Of a stretch of DNA of 49,766 nt, positions 41,305-49,766 are shown piece after piece (position 1 is the stretch's first letter; each line of letters begins with the position of its first letter). The DNA lies in contig JAJDTX010000063.1 in NCBI GenBank assembly GCA_022826925.1, forward strand, positions 1-49,766, in the 5' to 3' direction. Source of the DNA: Bryobacterales bacterium. GTDB taxonomy: Bacteria; Acidobacteriota; Terriglobia; Bryobacterales; UBA6623. The notes under the pieces were generated by a model. It did not search any database, was not told the DNA's origin, and worked only from the letters and a program-made list of their open reading frames with translations. Made by a program: the position numbers and the translations under genes.

Positions 41305-41423
41305 TTCGTTCGCCCGTAACCCGATGCCACCAAAGCCGCGCCATATACATAGTTGGAGACACCGGCTGTCCCGTAGCGCGCCCCGGGGGTGCGGGTTGCG
41401 GCTGGCCTTGCGAGGTGTGACGA

Positions 41424-44400
41424 ATGAGCCTTCCTGAGTTTTCGATCAAGCGACCGGTCACGGTGCTGATGGCGGTGATGGTCTGCCTCCTGCTCGGCTT
41501 CATCGCATTCACCGAGATCCCGGTGGATCTGATGCCGGAGGTCAACTATCCGACCCTTAGCGTCACCACCGACTACGAGGGCGTGGGGCCCGAGGAGATC
41601 GAGACGCTCATCAGCCGCCCCCTCGAGCAGATTGTCTCAGCGGCCCCTGGCGTCGAGCGCGTCACATCGACTTCCAGCGAGGGCCGCTCCTCGGTGCGCA
41701 TCGAGTTCGTCTTCGGCACGGACATCGAAGTTGCGGCTGACGAGGTTCGCTCGCGGTTGGACCGGGGGCGCCGCACGCTGCCGGACGACATCGAGCCGCC
41801 GACGATCTTCAAGTTCGACGTGACCCAGTTCCCGATCATGTTTCTCACGGTGGCCACCGACGAGATGGACCCGCGCGAACTGCGGATGTTCACCGAGAAG
41901 AACATCCTGTATCGCTTCGAGCGCATCAAGGGCGTCGGCCAGGTGCGCGTCGGCGGCGGCCTGCGCCGCGAGATCCACATCGACCTGAACCTGGAAAAGC
42001 TGCGCGCCCTCGATCTGTCGGTGGCGCAGGTGGTCAACACCGTGCGGGACGAGAACCTCAACCGTCCGGTGGGTCCGGTCAAGGAGGGCCGCTTCGACGT
42101 CCTGCTGCGCACCAGCGGCGAATTCAACAACGTCAACCAGCTGCTCGATGTGGCCCTGGCCTCCCGCGACGGTGTCCCCGTGTATGTTCGCGACATCGCG
42201 GAGGTCGATGATTCGCATCCGGACATCCGCCACTACGTGGGCGTGAACGGCGCACAGGCGCTCCGCCTGATCATGTTCAAGCAGTCGGGGTCCAACACGG
42301 TCAAGGTCTCGGATGCGATCTGGGAAGAAATCGCCGAGATTCATCGCGACTATCCGCACATCAGGATCGACAAGACCATGGACACCGCGGACTTCATCAA
42401 CGCCGCGATCCGCAATGTCGAGGCCGCCGCCGGCGTGGGCGCGGTGCTCGCGGTGTTCGTGCTGCTGCTGTTCCTGCGCAGCGTGTCCAGCACCTTGATC
42501 ATCGGTGCGGCGATACCGATTTCGGTTGTCTCGACCTTCGCCCTGATGTACTTCAACGGCTTCACGCTCAACATCGTCTCCTTCGGCGGGCTGGCCCTCG
42601 GCGTGGGCATGCTCGTCGACAACGCGATCGTGGTGCTGGAGAACATCTACCGCCATCGCGAGGAAGGCACCGAGTCGCGGCAGGCCGCGCTCGTCGGCAG
42701 CCGCGAGGTGGGCATGGCGATCACGGCGTCTACTCTGACCACGATCGCCGTCTTCGTGCCGGTGATGTTCATCGGCGGCTACGCGGCGCAGACGTTCCAG
42801 CAACTGGCGTACGTGGTCAGCTTTTCTCTGCTGTGCTCGCTGGTCGTGGCGCTGACGGTCGTGCCCGCCCTGTGCTCGCGGCGCAAGGGCACCGCTAGCG
42901 GCGGCGGGATCCGCATCCTGCGCTACGCCGAGCAGGCCATGACCGGGCTGTCTCGGAACTATTCCGAGATCATCCGCTGGTCGCTGGCAAACCGCCTGGT
43001 GGTGACGGGACTGGCCGCTGGGCTGTTCGTCTGCGCGCTCTGGCTGACCGGCTATGTCGGCGTCGAACTGGAACCGCAGGTCGACGAGGGCCAGATCCGC
43101 ATCAATCTGGAATCCGAGCCCGGAACGCGGGCGGAGGTGACGAAGGAGATCGTCGATCAAATGGAGGCGATCATCATGCGCGACGTCCCCGAGATCGAAT
43201 ACATCATGACCGAGGCCGGCAGCGACAGCCCCTTCCGCTCGATCGCCACCCACATCGGCGAACTGCGCATAACCTTGGTCGACCAGAACCAGCGCGACCG
43301 CACGGCCCGCGAGATCACCAACATGCTCAGGCCCAAGCTGATGGCGGTGGCGCCCGGAGTGCAGCTGCGCACGCGCATTTCCAGCGGCAACTTCGGACGG
43401 CGGCGCGGCGGCGGCGATGGCGCCGACGACCGCTTGCAGGTCACGATCCGCGGCTACGACCCGGACACTACCGCTAACCTCGCCCTGCAGGTGCGCGACG
43501 CCATGCTGTCGGTCGACGGCGTGGCCGAGGCACAGATCAGCCGCCGGCCCGGCACGCCCGAGATGCTGGTCCGCGTCGACAGGCTCAAGGCTGCCAGCGT
43601 GGGCATGTCGGTCGCGGAGGTGGCGGCCACTCTCGAGACCGCCGTGGGCGGGCGCCGCTCGACCTTCTATCGCGAGCAGGGCGACGAGTACGACATCGTG
43701 GTGCGCCTGCGCGAGGAGGACCGCCTGCAACTCGACCAGGTCGGGCGCATTCCTCTGCGCACGCCGCAAGGGAATCTCATCTACGCCAACGACGTCGTTC
43801 GCCTGAATCGCCAGGAGGGCCCGGTCGAGATCAACCGCGTCGACCAAGAGCGCATCGTCTATGTGTCGGGCACGATCGGCGATCGCAACCTGGGCGCCAT
43901 CATTGCGGACTTGCGCGGCGAGGTCGCCCAGATCAACCGGCCTGACGGCTACGAGATCCGCTTCGGCGGGGAGTGGGAGGACCAGCAGGAGTCCTTCCGG
44001 CAGCTGACGTTCGCTGGCATTCTAGCGCTGCTGCTGGTCTACATGGTCATGGCGGCGCAGTTCGAGTCGCTGCGCGACCCGTTCATCATCTTGTTCTCGA
44101 TCCCGCTGGCGGCCATTGGCGTTGTCACCATGCTCGTGATCACGGAGACCACCTTCAACATGCAGGGGTTCCTCGGCGTGATTGTGCTGGTGGGCATTGT
44201 CGTCAACAACGCGATCGTGCTCATCGACTACACGAACCAGCTGCGCCGCGACCACGGGTACGGCATCATGGATTCCGTCATCACGGCCGGCGGCCGCCGG
44301 CTGCGGCCGATCATGATGACCACGATCACGACCATCCTGGGCCTCACGCCGATGGCGCTCGGCCTGGGCGAGGGGTCGGAGCTGCAAGTGCCGATGGCGC

Positions 44401-44555
44401 GCGTGGTGATCGGCGGGCTGCTGACCTCCACGCTGATCACCCTCGTGTTCATCCCGGTGGTGTACGCAACGTTGGAGGAGCTTGCCGAGAAGCTGGCGGG
44501 GCGTCGCCGGCGGGGCGTAGTCTCCGAGCCTTTGCAGCCTGCCGAGGGCGATTAA
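41424..44555 (+). CDS. RND multidrug efflux permease, copy 2
   Basis: The 1043-residue protein is a homologue of the permease before it, with the same architecture: MSLPEFSIKRPVTVLMAVMV, IPVDLMPEVNYPTLSV, GMLVDNAIVVLENIYRHR (Asp399-Asn400) and IVLIDYTNQLRRDHG. The two differ throughout the periplasmic porter domains, so they are not a recent duplication. Paired RND pumps can work as one mixed trimer, as known for MdtB and MdtC, which share the adaptor MdtA. No TolC-type outer-membrane gene is next to them. The ATG is preceded by GAGGTG. A 119-base gap before it may carry a separate promoter. Confidence 0.95.
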   Translation: MSLPEFSIKRPVTVLMAVMVCLLLGFIAFTEIPVDLMPEVNYPTLSVTTDYEGVGPEEIETLISRPLEQIVSAAPGVERVTSTSSEGRSSVRIEFVFGTDIEVAADEVRSRLDRGRRTLPDDIEPPTIFKFDVTQFPIMFLTVATDEMDPRELRMFTEKNILYRFERIKGVGQVRVGGGLRREIHIDLNLEKLRALDLSVAQVVNTVRDENLNRPVGPVKEGRFDVLLRTSGEFNNVNQLLDVALASRDGVPVYVRDIAEVDDSHPDIRHYVGVNGAQALRLIMFKQSGSNTVKVSDAIWEEIAEIHRDYPHIRIDKTMDTADFINAAIRNVEAAAGVGAVLAVFVLLLFLRSVSSTLIIGAAIPISVVSTFALMYFNGFTLNIVSFGGLALGVGMLVDNAIVVLENIYRHREEGTESRQAALVGSREVGMAITASTLTTIAVFVPVMFIGGYAAQTFQQLAYVVSFSLLCSLVVALTVVPALCSRRKGTASGGGIRILRYAEQAMTGLSRNYSEIIRWSLANRLVVTGLAAGLFVCALWLTGYVGVELEPQVDEGQIRINLESEPGTRAEVTKEIVDQMEAIIMRDVPEIEYIMTEAGSDSPFRSIATHIGELRITLVDQNQRDRTAREITNMLRPKLMAVAPGVQLRTRISSGNFGRRRGGGDGADDRLQVTIRGYDPDTTANLALQVRDAMLSVDGVAEAQISRRPGTPEMLVRVDRLKAASVGMSVAEVAATLETAVGGRRSTFYREQGDEYDIVVRLREEDRLQLDQVGRIPLRTPQGNLIYANDVVRLNRQEGPVEINRVDQERIVYVSGTIGDRNLGAIIADLRGEVAQINRPDGYEIRFGGEWEDQQESFRQLTFAGILALLLVYMVMAAQFESLRDPFIILFSIPLAAIGVVTMLVITETTFNMQGFLGVIVLVGIVVNNAIVLIDYTNQLRRDHGYGIMDSVITAGGRRLRPIMMTTITTILGLTPMALGLGEGSELQVPMARVVIGGLLTSTLITLVFIPVVYATLEELAEKLAGRRRRGVVSEPLQPAEGD

Positions 44556-44671
44556 TTTGCGGTCCGGGTAGTTTCTTGCAATTCCGGGTCGCGATCTGAT
44601 CGCTGTATTGTGTAGAATCAATTGTGCCCGACCAGCCTCGGGCGTGAAGATTCACTGAAGGAGTACCAATC

Positions 44672-45367
44672 ATGAGAACCATCCGTTTGGCCAGCCTAGC
44701 CGTTCTCTGCCTCGCTTTGACGGCGGGCGCGCTTTCCGCCGCCACGCTGTCCGGCCCCGAGATTCGCGGTAGCTACATCGAATCGCGCAACGCCGAGATC
44801 TACGCCTCGCACTGCTTCGCCAACAGCGAAGTCGGCATCACTGGCGATCTCGCCGTGATGGCGTGGGACATCGAGCAGGGCAGCTTCAAGGGCGTCTCCC
44901 TGGCGAATACTAGGGTCGTGGCCGTGGTCAACGCGACGTCCACTATCGGCAATCCGTTCGGCGACCCGCTGCCGGCGAAATCGATGCTGATCTTCGACGA
45001 GGCCACTTCCGTGCTGCAGCGCGGAGCATTGGCGGCGTTCGTCAAGGCTCAGGCCGGCCCGCTCGTTCACAACGTGGTCCACACCGACACGGCCCCGATC
45101 GAGATCGACTTCCACGGCAGCCTGCACGACCGCGTGGCGACGCTGCGCGCCGGCGAGATTGTCTCGCTGGAGACGCGGGAGATCCGCGGCAGCGATTCGC
45201 TGTGCCACCTTGACGACATCTACTACGAGCCTTTGGTCGCGCTGGACCACGCCATGCCGGCGTTTGCCATCGAGCAGTCCTTCCGCGGCGACGGCCTTGG
45301 TCACCAGATGCGCGAGTACCGGCGCTCGAGTGCCTATCTGGGCACCTTCGCTGTCAGCGGAAGCTAG
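44672..45367 (+). CDS. Secreted DUF1326-like protein
   Basis: The 231-residue protein has a clear signal peptide (MRTIRLASLAVLCLALTAGALSAA). The mature part resembles DUF1326: an opening ISG-like GSYIESRNAEIYASHCFANSEVG, then AVMAWDIEQGSFKGVSLANTRVVAVV, FVKAQAGPL and a late YEPLVALDHAMPAFAIEQSF. DUF1326 proteins have no settled function. The Cys-rich CNCDxxCPC start of many members is absent; only single Cys remain (Cys48-like and Cys in LCHLDD). An AAGGAG ribosome-binding site 8 bases before the ATG supports the start. A strong 12-bp hairpin follows the stop, so it is probably a single-gene transcript. Confidence 0.7.
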   Translation: MRTIRLASLAVLCLALTAGALSAATLSGPEIRGSYIESRNAEIYASHCFANSEVGITGDLAVMAWDIEQGSFKGVSLANTRVVAVVNATSTIGNPFGDPLPAKSMLIFDEATSVLQRGALAAFVKAQAGPLVHNVVHTDTAPIEIDFHGSLHDRVATLRAGEIVSLETREIRGSDSLCHLDDIYYEPLVALDHAMPAFAIEQSFRGDGLGHQMREYRRSSAYLGTFAVSGS

Positions 45368-45400
45368 GCCTCCCGCTACCCAGGCTGGATAGATTCCGTG

Positions 45401-45428
45401 CCGGGGCCGCCGCAGTCGGCGGCTCCGG
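45401..45428 (+). terminator. 12-bp terminator-like hairpin
   Basis: CCGGGGCCGCCG (45401-45412) and CGGCGGCTCCGG (45417-45428) pair over 12 bp with one G-U pair, closed by a CAGT tetraloop. It lies 33 bases after the preceding stop. The following bases are T-rich but broken (CTTGTCCCATTTGTT), so it is probably a terminator. Confidence 0.6.
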
Positions 45429-45487
45429 CTTGTCCCATTTGTTAAGTGTCGGCCGGATCGGCCGGCGGAGTTCGCGAGGAGAATTGG

Positions 45488-46126
45488 ATGCGACGCTCGT
45501 GCCGCTTTGCGATGGTTCTTGGGGCGCTCGCCCTGCTGCCAGCCGGGCTGGCCCAGAAGTACACGGCCGAGAGTGGCGCGCCGCTGCCTGACAGCGTGCC
45601 GGAAGCGACGCGCGAGCTGGTCGCTGCCGAGGGTGTCGCCGTCAAGTCTGGCGACGAGGTGGTGATGCGCTTCTGGATGCGCACGGCCCCGTTCGAGGGC
45701 GATGCCGCCAGCGGTTTCGGAGTGCGCTTCGACAACGTCCCCGAGGGCGCGTTCCTGGGCGTGCTCGAGTTCGTGGGGCGGGGCTCGGATTTCCGCGAGC
45801 AGTCCGTGCCCGCGGGCGTGTACACCTTGCGCTTCGGCCTGCACCCCGAGGACGGCAATCACATGGGCGTTGCCGCCAGCCGCGACTTCGGCTTGCTGGC
45901 CCCCGTGGAAAAGGATTTGGAGATCACCCGCAACTTCGACTTTGACGGCATCGTGGAATTGAGCGCCGATGTCGGCAACCCCCACCCCACCGTCGCGCGC
46001 CTCGAGCTGCCGGAGGGCGATCAGGGGCCGCACCTTTGGGAGAACGACTACGAGCACTGGGTGCTCGACGTGGCGGTGGCCGACACCGTGGTCGGGATCG
46101 TGGTGGACGGCCATGCCGAGGAATAG
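45488..46126 (+). CDS. Secreted protein of unknown function
   Basis: I do not recognise this 212-residue protein with confidence. It has a signal peptide (MRRSCRFAMVLGALALLPAGLAQ, cut after about residue 22) and a beta-rich mature part with acidic composition. Segments include LPDSVPEATRELV, VVMRFWMRTAPFEG, VPAGVYTLRFGLHPEDGNHMG and DYEHWVLDVAVADTVVGIVVDG. The middle 'PAGVYTLRFGLHPEDGNHMG' resembles an Ig-like or DUF2911-type strand pattern, but that is only a resemblance. The ATG has GGAG about 9 bases upstream, and a longer GTG-type start is unlikely because the signal peptide begins here. It is separated from the str operon by 480 bases. Confidence 0.65.
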   Translation: MRRSCRFAMVLGALALLPAGLAQKYTAESGAPLPDSVPEATRELVAAEGVAVKSGDEVVMRFWMRTAPFEGDAASGFGVRFDNVPEGAFLGVLEFVGRGSDFREQSVPAGVYTLRFGLHPEDGNHMGVAASRDFGLLAPVEKDLEITRNFDFDGIVELSADVGNPHPTVARLELPEGDQGPHLWENDYEHWVLDVAVADTVVGIVVDGHAEE

Positions 46127-46231
46127 GCTGCCGCGGGGAGTGGTCTGACGCGAGAGCGGTTTCGCGAGTCCTGCCGGCTGCCATGTGCTAGGCTGGGAAG
46201 ACCGCGTCGCGAGTGGACCCCGCTCGCCGGA

Positions 46232-46251
46232 AAGCGCCCTTCGGAGCGCTT
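46232..46251 (+). terminator. UUCG-tetraloop hairpin
   Basis: AAGCGC (46232-46237) and GCGCTT (46246-46251) pair, with C-G closing a TTCG loop across one mismatch. It sits about 105 bases after the preceding stop and just before the candidate rpsL promoter. It could terminate the preceding transcript, although no T-tract follows. Confidence 0.4.
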
Positions 46252-46280
46252 GCACCATCGCGCGCGCGATGTTGTATGAT
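46250..46280 (+). promoter_or_regulatory. Candidate promoter of the str operon
   Basis: TTGCAC (46250-46255) and TATGAT (46275-46280) resemble sigma-70 -35 and -10 boxes with a 19-base spacer, longer than the ideal 17. The position, about 325 bases upstream of rpsL, would leave a long leader. Confidence 0.35.
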
Positions 46281-46606
46281 GGATTGAGGAAGTGATTAGG
46301 GCGCGTTCGCGGGGTTCCGATCCCGAATCGGAGCCGCGGGGGCGTGTCAGCGCTTGTAGCGTACCGGCCGATCCTGCGGGGCAAGCCCCTTAGGAGCTTG
46401 GGCCGGGGGTTGGACGGGGCCCGCCACTGGGTCTCGGGGGGTGCCGCCCCGCGCGAGCCGATGCCGAGAAGGTCCCAGCCGGGACTCGTTATGGCAGGGC
46501 GAGCAGGGGCTCAACTTAGCTTTGCGAATGCGCGGGCAGCGCGTGCGCCATGCACGCGCTCCGGTGCGGACGCAGCGGGCGGTATCGCGGAGAGGTAGCC
46601 AGGATC
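46281..46606 (+). other. Long structured leader of rpsL
   Basis: About 326 bases before the rpsL start hold no supported gene but several stems. One is a 9-bp hairpin GGTTCCGAT/ATCGGAGCC with one G-U pair and a 5-base loop, at about 46314-46336. Another is GGGGC/GCCCC near 46380, and GGGCC...GGGCCC lies near 46402-46424. Such leaders may be sites of feedback control by a ribosomal protein, but no known leader family is recognised. Confidence 0.4.
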
Positions 46607-46981
46607 GTGCCGACATTCAGCCAATTGGTCCGCAAGGGCCGCAAGGCGCCGAAGTACAAGACGTCTTCGCCGGCCCTGCAGAAGTGCCCCCAGAAGCGCG
46701 GCGTCTGCACGCGCGTGTATACCGTCACCCCCAAGAAGCCGAATTCCGCGCTGCGCAAGGTCGCCCGCGTGCGGCTGACCAACAGCATCGAAGTCACCAC
46801 CTACATCCCGGGCGTCGGTCACAACCTGCAGGAGCACTCGATCGTGCTCATTCGCGGCGGCCGCGTCAAGGACCTGCCCGGCGTCCGCTATCACGTGGTG
46901 CGCGGGACGCTGGACGCCTCCGGCGTCGAGGACCGGCGCCAGGCGCGCAGCAAGTACGGCGCCAAGCGCCCGAAGAAGTGA
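46607..46981 (+). CDS. rpsL: 30S ribosomal protein S12
   Basis: S12 sits in the decoding centre of the small ribosomal subunit. The 124-residue protein starts [13 protein letters not shown] and has [11 protein letters not shown], with Lys43 (the usual streptomycin-resistance position), and [11 protein letters not shown], with Lys88. Both positions are wild type, so sequence predicts streptomycin sensitivity at this site. Length matches E. coli S12 (124). The start codon is GTG, with AGAGGT about 10 bases upstream. A longer in-frame start at 46550 is not supported, because S12 N-termini begin with the MPT sequence. First gene of the str operon. Confidence 0.98.
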   Translation: MPTFSQLVRKGRKAPKYKTSSPALQKCPQKRGVCTRVYTVTPKKPNSALRKVARVRLTNSIEVTTYIPGVGHNLQEHSIVLIRGGRVKDLPGVRYHVVRGTLDASGVEDRRQARSKYGAKRPKK

Positions 46982-47001
46982 GTTAGGGAGGGACAGCAGC
47001 C

Positions 47002-47472
47002 ATGCCGCGCAGGCGAGAAGTTCCCGTTCGGGTCCCGGCTCCGGACCCGGTCTTCAACTCGACCTTGGTGTCGAAGTTCATCAACTGCATGATGTGGGAC
47101 GGCAAGAAGTCCGTCTCCGAGCGCATCTTCTACGAGGCGATGGAGAGGATTCGCAGCAGCACCGGCGAGGACCCGCTGCCGATCTTCAAGAAAGCGGTGG
47201 AGAATTCCAAGCCTGTCGTCGAGGTGAAGTCCCGCCGCGTCGGCGGCGCGAATTACCAGGTGCCGATCGAGGTCCGGCCGAACCGCCGCCAGTCGCTGGC
47301 GCTGCGCTGGCTGATCGGAAACGCCCGCAATCGCAGCGAGAACCGCATGGCCGACCGCCTCGGCTACGAGCTGCTGGAAGCCGCGCAGGGACGCGGAAGC
47401 ACCATCAAGAAGAAGGACGACGTCCACCGCATGGCCGAGGCCAACAAGGCCTTCGCGCACTTCCGCTGGTAG
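47002..47472 (+). CDS. rpsG: 30S ribosomal protein S7
   Basis: S7 binds 16S rRNA near the head of the small subunit and nucleates its assembly. The 156-residue protein has [64 protein letters not shown] and [12 protein letters not shown], all diagnostic of S7. Length is standard (156 in many bacteria). The gene starts 20 bases after rpsL with a GGGAGGG ribosome-binding site, so it is in the same transcript. In E. coli S7 represses its own operon through the rpsL-rpsG gap; this 20-base gap is far too short for the same structure, so any control would have to be elsewhere. Confidence 0.98.
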   Translation: MPRRREVPVRVPAPDPVFNSTLVSKFINCMMWDGKKSVSERIFYEAMERIRSSTGEDPLPIFKKAVENSKPVVEVKSRRVGGANYQVPIEVRPNRRQSLALRWLIGNARNRSENRMADRLGYELLEAAQGRGSTIKKKDDVHRMAEANKAFAHFRW

Positions 47473-47502
47473 TCCCGAGCCACGAGTTCAGAGCAAGTTC
47501 CG

Positions 47503-49593
<2,091 letters not shown>

Positions 49594-49626
49594 GCCTACG
49601 AGCACATCGAAGAAGAGAGGGAAACC

Positions 49627-49766
49627 ATGGCAAAGGAAAAGTTTGATCGCTCGAAGCCGCACGTGAACGTGGGCACGATCGGGCACATCGACCACGGCAA
49701 GACGACATTGACGGCGGCCATCACGCGGGTGCTGTCCAAGCACGACCCGTCCAACCAGGTGCGCTC
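49627..49766 (+). CDS. tuf: Elongation factor Tu (partial, cut by window end)
   Basis: Only the first 46 codons plus two bases are inside the window. They read [31 protein letters not shown] and on to [10 protein letters not shown], the N-terminus of EF-Tu with its first GTPase motif, GHIDHGKT (GHVDHGKT in most bacteria). EF-Tu delivers aminoacyl-tRNA to the ribosome. It follows fusA by 33 bases with GAGAGGGAAACC before the ATG, completing the classic str order rpsL-rpsG-fusA-tuf. The rest of the gene lies beyond the window, so nothing can be said about length or integrity. Confidence 0.97.
   Translation, partial: MAKEKFDRSKPHVNVGTIGHIDHGKTTLTAAITRVLSKHDPSNQVR

Noticed and set aside
41637..43847. 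Long open frame of 736 codons on the minus strand opposite the second RND permease
   Set aside because: Antisense shadow of the permease; composition is His/Arg/Asp-rich with no recognised domain.

Overview
The window looks like a piece of a high-G+C Gram-negative chromosome, most likely from an acidobacterium (Acidobacteriota, possibly near Bryobacterales/Solibacter). Three observations support this. There is a secreted protein of the 'VWFA-related acidobacterial domain' type (13870-16020). There is an Oar-like TonB-dependent receptor with an N-terminal carboxypeptidase-regulatory domain (18308-21493). The gene mix also includes S55-type peptidase, NHL/beta-propeller, DUF192 and DUF1326 genes. 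The assignment rests on family recognition, not on a search. I see no rRNA, tRNA, CRISPR array, prophage or insertion sequence; nearly everything is core-type chromosome, with one small toxin-antitoxin pair.

Layout. 0.2-3.3 kb (minus strand): dapD-otsA-otsB, for lysine/diaminopimelate and trehalose synthesis. 3.7-6.8 kb (plus): a secreted polysaccharide deacetylase, two tandem thymidylate-kinase-like proteins (the second has Arg in place of the P-loop Lys) and a phosphoglycolate-phosphatase-like HAD enzyme. 6.8-10.8 kb: glutaryl-CoA dehydrogenase (minus), divergent from a sirtuin-mutM-enolase superfamily operon. 10.8-13.9 kb: a PP2C phosphatase and a YgfZ-like protein (minus), then an MBL hydrolase and a DJ-1/PfpI protein (plus). 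13.9-21.5 kb: the VWFA protein (minus), lysC-dapB (plus) and the large TonB-dependent receptor (minus), whose start codon lies in the loop of an 8-bp inverted repeat. 22.0-22.6 kb: an RHH/ParE toxin-antitoxin pair with an operator-like palindrome. 22.8-31.7 kb: an S55 peptidase-like protein, a beta-propeller protein, an acyl desaturase, a ZIP-like permease with two cyclic-nucleotide-binding domains inserted in its central loop (minus), an NHL protein and a small secreted protein.

31.7-33.8 kb (minus strand) holds the most notable locus. A secreted peroxiredoxin-like/DsbD-alpha-like fusion protein, followed by ribH and nusB, is interrupted by one in-frame TGA exactly where the family's redox Cys should be (motif SADW-[TGA]-PFCK). 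A hairpin that fits the bacterial SECIS model starts right after the TGA. I read this as a selenocysteine codon, so two apparent half-genes are one selenoprotein gene of 351 codons.

34.2-46.1 kb (plus): an E1 alpha/beta fusion dehydrogenase, a DUF192 protein, an RND efflux set (one adaptor, two different inner-membrane permeases, no TolC-type gene) and two secreted proteins of unknown role. 46.2 kb to the end: the str operon rpsL-rpsG-fusA-tuf with a long, structured leader; tuf runs off the window.
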